DNA from: JBBRMY01 sp038230595
GTDB lineage: Bacteria > Bacteroidota > Ignavibacteria > Tepidaquicellales > Tepidaquicellaceae
Assembly (NCBI GenBank): GCA_038230595.1
Contig: JBBRMY010000144.1
Location: forward strand, 1 to 6,265
Reading direction: 5' to 3'
DNA: 6,265 nucleotides
Shown: piece after piece, positions 1 to 5,534 of the stretch
How positions within the stretch are numbered: position 1 is the stretch's first letter
Layout: each line of letters begins with the position of its first letter
Made by a program: the position numbers and the translations under genes
Notes under the pieces: model-generated
Seen by the model: the letters and a program-made list of their open reading frames with translations, nothing else
Database searches by the model: none
What the model was told of the DNA's origin: nothing

Positions 1-498
1 AGTCCGTCAGGATTTTTTGCTTTTGAGATCCCTAAAGAGTTTGTGATAATGCAGAATGATTCAGTTAAAGCAAGCCAGGTGGAATTAATTAAAAAACTTG
101 GAGCACCTGTCATTATCGATAATATTTTGTCATATAAGTTAAATGACCAGATAACAATGCCTCATATTGCAATAAAGCTTTTAAATAATAATGAAAGCTT
201 CAAAAGCATGACTGAAAATATGAAGATAGAAAATAATTTGTTCAGCACTTTTGAAAAGAAATATTCCAATGGAAAGTTTGAGGGACTGAATGTAAATGAA
301 TCTTATTATGACAGTACGAAAATGGCTATATACAGAGATATTCGCGTAACAAAAGATAATCATAAACTAAAATTACTATCAATAGTTCTGGGTGCAGGGA
401 AGCAACCTGTACAGTTCATATTTTCGGATTACGAGGAGAATTTTAAAGTGCATGAAGATGAATATTATAAGATGATAGAAAGTGTAGTTTTTAAGTGA
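1..498 (+). CDS. Hypothetical protein, C-terminal part (gene truncated by left window edge)
   Basis: The frame is open from base 1 and ends in TGA at 496-498, so about 165 residues of a longer protein are present. An internal GTG at 43 could be taken as a start, but the codons before it (reading SPSGFFAFEIPKEF) look like real protein, so I treat the gene as entering from the left. I do not recognise the family. The opening 'GFFAFEIPKEF' and closing 'YYKMIESVVFK' resemble the first and last strands of small PsbP/DUF1795-like alpha/beta folds, often found in secreted or lipid-anchored proteins. That is only a shape resemblance. The middle is rich in Asn, Lys and Glu, with no cysteines, no membrane segment and no visible catalytic motif. 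The first copy of a dispersed repeat begins about 10 bases after the stop. Confidence 0.75.
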   Translation, partial: SPSGFFAFEIPKEFVIMQNDSVKASQVELIKKLGAPVIIDNILSYKLNDQITMPHIAIKLLNNNESFKSMTENMKIENNLFSTFEKKYSNGKFEGLNVNESYYDSTKMAIYRDIRVTKDNHKLKLLSIVLGAGKQPVQFIFSDYEENFKVHEDEYYKMIESVVFK

Positions 499-508
499 GA
501 GAAGCATA

Positions 509-577
509 ACCTGCCCCTTTAGAAGTTGTAAAGCTTCCGTTGCGCTGCAACTGTCCTTTAAATAAGAGTAGGGGATT
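509..577. repeat. Dispersed intergenic repeat, copy 1 (degenerate)
   Basis: This is a C-rich left end (cctgcccctt), a core gttgtaaagcttccg, and a G-rich right end (taggggatt). The 12-base core gtaaagcttccg at 528-539 is identical in copies 2 and 3 at 642-653 and 1098-1109. The right half has diverged: gcgctgcaactgtcct stands where the others have tccgcgacagcct. A local 5-bp stem is possible between 524-528 and 548-552. It begins about 10 bases after the stop codon of the left-edge gene. Confidence 0.6.
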
Positions 578-592
578 TTTTGACGCAGTCGC

Positions 593-607
593 AACACCCA
601 GGGTGTT
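593..607. repeat. Perfect 7-bp inverted repeat (aacaccc-a-gggtgtt)
   Basis: Arms at 593-599 and 601-607 are exactly complementary around a single central base. It lies in the spacer between repeat copies 1 and 2. No T-run follows on either strand, and a one-base loop cannot form a normal hairpin, so it is more likely a protein-binding palindrome or a conserved part of the surrounding repeat than a terminator. Function unknown. Confidence 0.4.
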
Positions 608-614
608 ATTATCA

Positions 615-684
615 ACCTCCCCCCAGCCCCCTTCAGAGGTGGTAAAGCTTCCGATCCGCGACAGCCTTCCAATGAGGGGGAATT
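615..684. repeat. Dispersed intergenic repeat, copy 2
   Basis: The element runs from acctcccccc, through ggtggtaaagcttccg, to tccgcgacagcctt and gagggggaatt. Two stretches are identical to copy 3: gtggtaaagcttccg in the core and tccgcgacagcct at 655-667 (1114-1126 in copy 3). The C-rich left and G-rich right ends form imperfect terminal inverted repeats, as in REP or MITE-type elements. It ends about 23 bases beyond the stop of the minus-strand 66-aa gene. No transposase is present in the window. Confidence 0.75.
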
Positions 685-707
685 AAATCCATAAAATTAA
701 CTACTGA

Positions 708-908
708 TTATTTTCCGAAGATATTTCCGATCTGGTCCATGATGCCGCCGCCGGATTCTGCATCGCTGTTCAAAAATTTATCGATCTGTCCGCCAAAGCC
801 AGGAGGTAGCTTTTCCTTTACAAATGATGCTACAGTTTCAATTGCAATTTTTGCCTGATCTTCAGTTATGCTCGCCTTTTCTGAAACCATTTTAATAAGT
901 TTTTCCAT
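708..908 (-). CDS. Small DUF2267-like hypothetical protein (66 aa)
   Basis: A 66-residue, probably cytoplasmic protein with no signal or membrane segment. Residues 1-45 look like two or three amphipathic helices: MEKLIKMVSEK, then ITEDQAKIAIETVASFVKEKLP. A Gly-rich linker (residues 52-55) and a short C-terminal helix ending IGNIFGK follow. The pattern 'T-x2-QA-x2-A-x2-V-x4-KE-LP-x-G' resembles the helical unit of DUF2267/DUF2780-type proteins, whose function is not known. The assignment is by pattern only. The start is ATG (908-906), preceded by an A/T-rich leader with no Shine-Dalgarno sequence. The gene stands alone, with copies 2 and 3 of the dispersed repeat on either side in the same orientation, so it is probably transcribed singly. 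Confidence 0.75.
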   Translation of the reverse strand: MEKLIKMVSEKASITEDQAKIAIETVASFVKEKLPPGFGGQIDKFLNSDAESGGGIMDQIGNIFGK

Positions 909-1070
909 TATTAGTTTTTTAATTTATAGTGTCAGATAAGATTAACTTAAAAAATTAAAATAAGGTTCATGAAAAGAAATGGTGGGTGTTCGGATTGTAG
1001 AAAAATAGTTCTGCACCAAAGGGCGGAAATGATGAATTTAAATGAAGGTAGCTGAAGCGATATCCGGAGA
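909..1070. other. Non-coding spacer upstream of the 66-aa gene
   Basis: This stretch must hold the promoter of the minus-strand 66-aa gene. The part nearest the gene (909-960) is very A/T-rich, as expected for a promoter and leader, but I cannot point to a convincing -33/-7 or -35/-10 pair. The remainder (about 970-1070) is less A/T-rich and runs into repeat copy 3. It contains only a 28-codon plus-strand reading frame (969-1055), which I do not consider a gene. Confidence 0.4.
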
Positions 1071-1147
1071 ACCTCCCCCTAACCCCCTTGTGTAGTGGTA
1101 AAGCTTCCGCCGCTCCGCGACAGCCTATGAAAATAAGGAGGGGGAAT
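1071..1147. repeat. Dispersed intergenic repeat, copy 3
   Basis: The left end is acctccccctaaccccctt, the core is gtggtaaagcttccg, then tccgcgacagcct, and the right end is aaggagggggaata. It has the same orientation as copies 1 and 2. Compared with copy 2 it carries a few extra bases between core and right arm. The C-rich and G-rich ends are partly complementary (tccccct against agggggа-type ends). It starts about 12 bases beyond the stop codon of the rRNA methyltransferase gene, so it is in that gene's 3' untranslated region and may act as a terminator or mRNA-end structure. Confidence 0.75.
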
Positions 1148-1159
1148 ATTCTGGGAATT

Positions 1160-2620
1160 TTATTTTAAATTTGCGCTTATGAGCTTAACTACATTTTCAA
1201 TATGATATGTATGCGGGAACATATCCACCGGCTGCAGCTTTTCGATGCGGTAATTTCCCTTACTGCAGATGATCTCAAGATCACGAGCCTGAGTTACCGG
1301 ATTGCAGCTTACATATACGATAACATCAAAATTTGTTTCAGATAAACGTTCGCAGATATCAGGATGAAGACCTGCACGCGGAGGATCAAGAATTATTTTG
1401 TTGAAAAGTTTTTCCGGAACATTCGGGTTGGCTGAATCTGAAGAATTGCCGGCTATATTATTGCGGTTCTGATCTATATAGTCTTTAATATCAGCAACAA
1501 CAAATTCAGTATTCGAAGCGTTATTCAACTTTGCATTTTCGATCGCGTTGGAAATAGAGTCTTCAACAAGCTCAACTCCTTTTACAAATTCTACTTTATC
1601 AGAAATAAAAATTGAGATAGAGCCTGTACCGCAGTAAAGATCGAGAACCCGATCATCTTTTTTGAAGTCTCCAAACTCCGCAGTTACATCATATAATAAT
1701 TGTGCCTGTAAAGTGTTTGTTTGAAAAAAAGATTGCGGTGAAATTTTAAATGTGAATTCCTTACCCGCCTTGTCTATGAGTTTCTCATGCATATAGCCGG
1801 AGCCTGACAGAACATGCTCGCTATCTCCTACTGCTATCTGCGCTTTTTTTTCAGAAGTTGAATTAAGAAGCGTTGTAATTTCAGGAAATTTTTCCAAAAG
1901 TTCATTGGAATATTCTTTCATCAAAGTTTCATTATAGTCATAGGTGATCAGATTTATCATCAGGTCTTTTGTGTTAGCTGCCTGCCTGACAATTAAGAAT
2001 CTTAAAAATCCTGAATGAGTATTTGTGGAATAAACTGATGCGTTTCTTGACTTAAAAAAGTCGCGGCTGAAGTTCAGGATCTTATATGAGATCTCTGACT
2101 GAAGATAGCAGACTTCAATATCTAATATCTTTGAGTGAAATTTTGGAATGTGAAGTCCGACGGCGAATTTTTCTTTTTCTTTATCAGCGTCGGCAGTCAT
2201 CATCCACTTATCATCAGAAAAAGAGAATTCCATTTTGTTTCGGTAAAAAAATATATTTTCACTTCCAATAGCAAGCGGTACATCAAGCTCGCCGAATTTA
2301 CCGATGCGCTTGAATGCATTCATCACAACATCTCTTTTGAATTCAAGCTGCTTTTCATACTGAAGATCCTGCCTTTTGCATCCGCCGCATGTCCCGAAGT
2401 AAGGACAGCGCGGCTCAACTCTGAATGGTGATGATTGCTCGAGCTTTATTAATTTTGCTTCAGCATAATTTGATTTTTTCTTATGGATCTTTGCGATGCC
2501 CTTATCTCCCGGTAAAAGACCTTCAACAAATATAACAAAGCCTTCTTCAGTTTTTGCAATGCCTTTGCCTTCAGTGCTTATTTCAACGCCTTCAACCGGT
2601 ATTTCATCACCTTTTTTCAA
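1160..2620 (-). CDS. rlmD: 23S rRNA (uracil-C5)-methyltransferase, RlmD/RumA (TrmA superfamily)
   Basis: An S-adenosylmethionine-dependent enzyme that makes 5-methyluridine in RNA. The best guess is U1939-type 23S rRNA methylation, though U747 or dual specificity cannot be excluded. Residues 1-60 form a TRAM RNA-binding domain. C72, C78, C81 and C171 match the [4Fe-4S] cysteine pattern C-x5-C-x2-C...C of RumA. The catalytic domain shows the SAM loop LDLYCGTGS (326-334), the DPPRAG motif (412-417), the nucleophile cysteine in VSCNP (C439) and the C-terminal base glutamate in HIENVV (E475). All key residues are present, and 486 aa is near the long end for the family. A low-complexity insert, rich in Asn and Ser, sits at about 385-404, just before the DPPR strand. 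The start is TTG at 2620-2618: the frame upstream has no ATG or GTG before a stop, and the next Met (100) would remove the TRAM domain. No Shine-Dalgarno sequence is visible. The gene is divergent from kdsD, sharing a 63-bp spacer. Confidence 0.93.
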   Translation of the reverse strand: MKKGDEIPVEGVEISTEGKGIAKTEEGFVIFVEGLLPGDKGIAKIHKKKSNYAEAKLIKLEQSSPFRVEPRCPYFGTCGGCKRQDLQYEKQLEFKRDVVMNAFKRIGKFGELDVPLAIGSENIFFYRNKMEFSFSDDKWMMTADADKEKEKFAVGLHIPKFHSKILDIEVCYLQSEISYKILNFSRDFFKSRNASVYSTNTHSGFLRFLIVRQAANTKDLMINLITYDYNETLMKEYSNELLEKFPEITTLLNSTSEKKAQIAVGDSEHVLSGSGYMHEKLIDKAGKEFTFKISPQSFFQTNTLQAQLLYDVTAEFGDFKKDDRVLDLYCGTGSISIFISDKVEFVKGVELVEDSISNAIENAKLNNASNTEFVVADIKDYIDQNRNNIAGNSSDSANPNVPEKLFNKIILDPPRAGLHPDICERLSETNFDVIVYVSCNPVTQARDLEIICSKGNYRIEKLQPVDMFPHTYHIENVVKLISANLK

Positions 2621-2683
2621 TATTATAAATGTTATTTTACTTTAAATTACTAAACGATTTTTCAAATTGATATTAACTCATTA
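2621..2683. promoter_or_regulatory. Divergent promoter region between rlmD and kdsD
   Basis: A 63-bp, strongly A/T-rich spacer must hold the 5' ends and probably the promoters of both divergent genes. On the minus strand TTGAAA (complement of 2660-2665) could be a -35-like box for rlmD, but no clean -10 is obvious at the right spacing. A Bacteroidota-type TTTG...TAnnTTTG pair is only partly matched. Neither gene has a Shine-Dalgarno sequence here. Confidence 0.4.
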
Positions 2684-3682
2684 ATGGCAAAAGCCGGAGC
2701 GCAAAATAATTCTGCATCGATATTAAAAAATGCATTAGATGTAATTAAAACTGAAGCTGATGAGATCGCAAGGCTCGGAAGCAGATTCCGTGAAAAGGTA
2801 TTCAAGGATAATTTTGTAAAGACAATAAACCTGATACTTGAATGCAAAGGAAAGATAATCGTAACCGGAATCGGCAAGTCTGCCATCATAGCTCAGAAGA
2901 TAGTTTCAACATTTAATTCAACCGGAACATATTCGATATTTTTACACTCAGCTGACAGCCTCCATGGAGATCTCGGCATGGTGAGGATGGAAGATATTGT
3001 GATAATGATCTCCAAGAGCGGAGATACAGAAGAGCTGAAAAAGCTTGTCCCTATATTTAAAGAGCTGAAAGTAAAAATTATTGCAATATCAGGAAACACG
3101 GGATCAGGACTTTCAAAGTTCGCAGATATAGTTCTTGATGCATCTGTGATAAAAGAAGCATGTCCGCACGACCTGGCACCAACTTCATCAACAACTATTG
3201 CACTTGTGCTAGGTGATGCAATTGCAGTAACACTTTTAAAGGCTAAAGATTTCACAAAAGAAGATTTTGCAATGAGACATCCCGGCGGAATGCTGGGAAA
3301 AAAGCTTTTGCTGAAAGTCGGAGACTTGCTTTCAGATACTTTTCCATTTGTTAATGAAAGCGCAGGCATAAAAGATGTTATTTATGAAATTTCCTCAGGC
3401 AGGCTTGGCTGCGCAATTGTGCTCAAAGGAAATAAGCTGAAAGGATTTATAACTGACGGAGACATAAGGCGGCTGCTTGAAAAAGATATTAAAGATATTT
3501 CAAAAGTGGCTGCGAAAGATATTATGAATAAAGAACCAAAAACAATAAAGCCCGGAGTTCTTGCAAGAACTGCGCTTGAGCTTATGGAAAAAAACAAGAT
3601 AACTCAGCTTATAATCGCTGAGAAGAAAAATATTCCTGTGGGAGTGATACATATGCATAAGCTTTTAGAGGAGGGATTGTAA
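2684..3682 (+). CDS. kdsD: Arabinose-5-phosphate isomerase (KdsD/KpsF/GutQ family)
   Basis: Interconverts D-ribulose 5-phosphate and D-arabinose 5-phosphate in the cytoplasm, the first committed step towards Kdo for lipopolysaccharide. Residues about 40-185 form the SIS sugar-isomerase domain, with GIGKSA (62-67, phosphate-binding Lys65), the serine loop ISKSGDTEE (109-117), EACPHDLAPTSSTT (158-171) and the following LGDAIAV helix. RHPGG (198-202) holds the histidine (H199) matching the family's proposed catalytic His. Two CBS domains follow, about 210-265 (with FITDGDIRR) and 278-331. The 332 aa and the ending VIHMHKLLEEGL fit the family exactly, so the TAA at 3680-3682 is a natural end. The start is ATG at 2684, without a Shine-Dalgarno sequence. 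It lies immediately upstream of psuG, so the two are probably cotranscribed. No kdsA, kdsB or kdsC is in the window. Confidence 0.94.
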   Translation: MAKAGAQNNSASILKNALDVIKTEADEIARLGSRFREKVFKDNFVKTINLILECKGKIIVTGIGKSAIIAQKIVSTFNSTGTYSIFLHSADSLHGDLGMVRMEDIVIMISKSGDTEELKKLVPIFKELKVKIIAISGNTGSGLSKFADIVLDASVIKEACPHDLAPTSSTTIALVLGDAIAVTLLKAKDFTKEDFAMRHPGGMLGKKLLLKVGDLLSDTFPFVNESAGIKDVIYEISSGRLGCAIVLKGNKLKGFITDGDIRRLLEKDIKDISKVAAKDIMNKEPKTIKPGVLARTALELMEKNKITQLIIAEKKNIPVGVIHMHKLLEEGL

Positions 3683-3683
3683 G
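3668..3683 (+). other. kdsD-psuG junction: purine run and stop codon where psuG start should be
   Basis: The last kdsD codons read gag gag gga ttg taa. GAGGAGG (from 3668) is the only Shine-Dalgarno-like run ahead of a gene in this window, but it also simply encodes Glu-Glu-Gly. The TTG at 3677 is one base out of register with psuG and is followed at once by the TAA. The conserved psuG frame (AAG ATC AGT TAC...) begins right after it with no accepted start codon. The spacing from the purine run to the ATC at 3684 is about 9 bases. Confidence 0.4.
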
Positions 3684-4619
3684 ATCAGTTACGAAAATTA
3701 TATCAGCATTTCAGAGGAGATACAGGCTTCACTAAACGCGAACGGAGCAGTTGTAGCGCTGGAGTCAACGATTATTGCTCACGGAATGCCGTATCCGGAA
3801 AATCTTGAAACAGCTATCGAAATAGAAAAAATGATCAGGGATAATGGAGCGATACCGGCAACGATAGCAATTTTAAATGGGGTGATCAAGATAGGGCTCT
3901 CTTCAGATGAGCTTGAAATGCTTGCAAATACTAAGAAGAATGCAGGTGAAATTCTAAAAGCGAGCAGACGCGATATAGCATATGTTGTTTCAGGAAAGCT
4001 GAATGCAGCAACTACGGTTTCCGGAACGATGATATGCGCAGCATTAGCGGGAATAAGATTTTTTGCAACTGGCGGTATTGGCGGTGTGCACAGAGGTGCG
4101 GGTGAAAGCTTTGATATTTCTGCTGACCTAACTGAGCTTGGAAAGACGGAAGTTGCAGTGATATCTGCCGGGATAAAATCTATACTCGATATAAAAGCAA
4201 CACTTGAATATCTGGAAACTTTGGGTGTGCCTGTAGTAGGATACCGATCAAATGAGTTTCCGGCTTTTTATACAAGGGAAAGCGGCTTTAAGGTTGATCG
4301 TGAATTTGTGAATGCCAAAGAGACGGCTTCATTCTTAAAAGCACATTGGGAACTGGGAATGAATTCCGGAGTTTTAATATCAAACCCGATCCCTGAAAAA
4401 TATTCATATAATAAAACTGAAATCGATACAGCAATTGAAGCGGCTTTAAGGAAAGCGGATGAAAATAAAATTAAAGGAAAAGAAATTACGCCTTTTTTGC
4501 TGAAAGAGATTAAAGAAATAACAGGAGGTAAGAGCCTTGCTGCAAATCGTGAGCTGGTTTTCCATAATGCAAAAGTTGCTGCTGAGATATCCGGAGAGTA
4601 TGTAAAGCTTTATGAATAA
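3684..4619 (+). CDS. psuG: Pseudouridine-5'-phosphate glycosidase PsuG (start codon unresolved)
   Basis: Catalyses reversible cleavage of pseudouridine 5'-phosphate to uracil and ribose 5-phosphate, a cytoplasmic step of pseudouridine breakdown. Family signatures are VVALESTIIAHGMPYPEN (Glu27 if counted from 3684), SRRD, GATGGIGGVHRG-like FATGGIGGVHRG, FDISADL, SAGIKSILD with the lysine expected to form the covalent sugar adduct, SNPIP, GKEITPFLL and LVFHNA. The first ATG is at 3786 and would give 277 aa, but that start drops ALESTIIAHG and its active-site glutamate. Extending to 3684 gives 311 aa, close to the usual ~300-312, and adds ISISEEIQASLNANGAVVALES, which aligns with family N-termini. 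No ATG, GTG or TTG lies in frame between the upstream stop (3666-3668) and 3786. Only ATC (3684, 3702), ATT (3708), ATA (3720) and CTG (3759) are there. So the start given is a boundary of conserved coding and not a proven start codon. A sequence error remains possible. No psuK kinase gene is adjacent. Confidence 0.9.
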   Translation: MSYENYISISEEIQASLNANGAVVALESTIIAHGMPYPENLETAIEIEKMIRDNGAIPATIAILNGVIKIGLSSDELEMLANTKKNAGEILKASRRDIAYVVSGKLNAATTVSGTMICAALAGIRFFATGGIGGVHRGAGESFDISADLTELGKTEVAVISAGIKSILDIKATLEYLETLGVPVVGYRSNEFPAFYTRESGFKVDREFVNAKETASFLKAHWELGMNSGVLISNPIPEKYSYNKTEIDTAIEAALRKADENKIKGKEITPFLLKEIKEITGGKSLAANRELVFHNAKVAAEISGEYVKLYE

Positions 4620-4628
4620 CTGCTGAGA

Positions 4629-4650
4629 CACTCAATCTGGGGATTGGGTG
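4629..4650 (+). terminator. Hairpin after psuG (possible weak terminator)
   Basis: A 9-bp stem, cactcaatc (4629-4637) with gattgggtg (4642-4650), has one G-U pair and a 4-base loop. It lies 9 bases past the psuG stop. No T-run follows (the next bases are ccagaatatatag), so it is not a classical intrinsic terminator. It could be a mRNA 3'-end stabiliser or a pause hairpin ahead of the next plus-strand gene at 4689. Confidence 0.4.
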
Positions 4651-4688
4651 CCAGAATATATAGCTGAGTAAAAAAATCAAACGATAAC

Positions 4689-5477
4689 ATGAATAAAAAA
4701 TATTTATTACTGCTTATAATTACTGCGATCTCATTTTGTTTGACTGGCTTTGATCTGAATTCAAATTTTCAAATTAAAAGAGATGTCCCGCCTAAGCTTC
4801 AAAAATTAGTTAATGCTTATCCTGATTATTTAAAATCTGGAACTGATAACGAGCTGATCTGGAAAGACGGAACGGTAATGCAATATGAAGACGGAGCAGG
4901 AAAAACTTTTAACGATCTTTTAAATGATCCAGATCTTGAAGACATGATGGCACAGGATTATACAATGGGAGCAGACTGGGATTCACCTCCACCTTTAAAT
5001 TTTGAACCGGGAAGGATCAGATACGAGCCATTCTTTTTAAAAATGTATGGCAATTCTGCGAGAGAAGTTGAAGCGAATTTAGTACCGGTGAAATGGATGC
5101 CAAAAAGTGTGAACGGAACAGTTTATATTACCTCTGTAAATGGAGTGAATAAGCAGCTTGAGAAAGTCTCTGAAGAACTTGATAATCTTCCTGAAGACCT
5201 AAAAAAATATGTTACAAGAACAGCAGGTACTTTTTACTGGAGAGTAATAAAGAATACGAATCGATTAAGCATGCACAGCTTTGGGATTGCGATAGATATT
5301 AACACGGATTACTCAAATTACTGGGAATGGGAAAAGAATGTAAAATATAAAAATAAGATCCCGATCGAAATTGTTAATATCTTTGAGAAGTATGGATTCA
5401 TTTGGGGTGGCAAATGGTATCATTATGACACGATGCATTTTGAATACCGTCCAGAGCTGCTGAATAATTTACATTAA
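4689..5477 (+). CDS. Exported M15-family zinc peptidase (D-Ala-D-Ala carboxypeptidase / L-Ala-D-Glu peptidase type)
   Basis: Likely cleaves peptidoglycan stem peptides in the periplasm. Residues 1-20 form a signal sequence: MNKK, then a hydrophobic stretch LLLLIITAISFCLTG. Cys17 sits in ISFC, which is a poor lipobox, so ordinary secretion is as likely as lipid anchoring. The C-terminal domain carries the M15 zinc site: H196 and D203 in SMHSFGIAIDIN, and H250 in DTMHFEYRPE, with D247 three residues before it as the likely catalytic base. D at this position is the pattern of Ply500-like L-alanyl-D-glutamate peptidases, while VanX has Glu, so exact bond specificity is open. The N-terminal half (about 30-165) is a lineage-specific lead-in without recognised motifs. 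ATG start, A-rich leader, no Shine-Dalgarno sequence. It is separated from psuG by 69 bp with a hairpin, and followed by a terminator-like hairpin, so it may be its own transcription unit. Confidence 0.88.
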   Translation: MNKKYLLLLIITAISFCLTGFDLNSNFQIKRDVPPKLQKLVNAYPDYLKSGTDNELIWKDGTVMQYEDGAGKTFNDLLNDPDLEDMMAQDYTMGADWDSPPPLNFEPGRIRYEPFFLKMYGNSAREVEANLVPVKWMPKSVNGTVYITSVNGVNKQLEKVSEELDNLPEDLKKYVTRTAGTFYWRVIKNTNRLSMHSFGIAIDINTDYSNYWEWEKNVKYKNKIPIEIVNIFEKYGFIWGGKWYHYDTMHFEYRPELLNNLH

Positions 5478-5489
5478 CAATCTGAAAGT

Positions 5490-5533
5490 TGTAGTGGCGA
5501 ATAATTTTTCGCTACTACATTATAAATTTTTTT
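5490..5533 (+). terminator. Probable rho-independent terminator after the M15 peptidase gene
   Basis: An 11-bp stem, tgtagtggcga (5490-5500) with tcgctactaca (5509-5519), has one G-U pair and an 8-base A/T loop. It starts 13 bases after the stop codon. After the stem come ttataaa and a run of seven or more T (to 5533). The T-run is a few bases further from the stem than in a textbook terminator. It also sits immediately in front of the TTG start of the next gene, so read-through, or a role as a leader hairpin for that gene, is possible. Confidence 0.6.
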
Positions 5534-5534
5534 A

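Noticed and set aside
43..498. Treating the left-edge gene as complete from GTG 43
   Set aside because: The frame is open from base 1 with protein-like sequence before the GTG, so the apparent start is internal.
379..672. 97-codon minus-strand reading frame across repeat copies 1 and 2
   Set aside because: It is built from the repeats (similar peptides 'GSEALPPLKGAGG' and 'ATEALQLLKGQV' come from copies 2 and 1) and overlaps the left-edge gene antisense; no protein-like conservation pattern.
969..1055. 28-codon plus-strand frame with a CSDC motif in the spacer
   Set aside because: Very short, no ribosome site, no recognisable fold, and a frame of this length is expected by chance; not strong enough to call a small gene.
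509..1147. CRISPR array
   Set aside because: Only three imperfect copies at irregular spacing, with no uniform spacers and no cas genes.
2893..3369. Long minus-strand frame antisense to kdsD (and similar ones at 2662-2889, 3382-3597, 5765-6094 and 5874-6257)
   Set aside because: They are antisense shadows of well-supported plus-strand genes, with Ser/Ile/Phe-rich unspecific composition.
3786..4619. psuG starting at its first ATG
   Set aside because: It would remove the conserved ALESTIIAHG segment and its active-site glutamate and leave the protein about 34 residues short.
4689..4751. Lipoprotein signal on the M15 peptidase (Cys17)
   Set aside because: The bases around Cys17 encode ISFC, with Phe before the Cys, which does not fit a normal lipobox; kept as an ordinary signal sequence.
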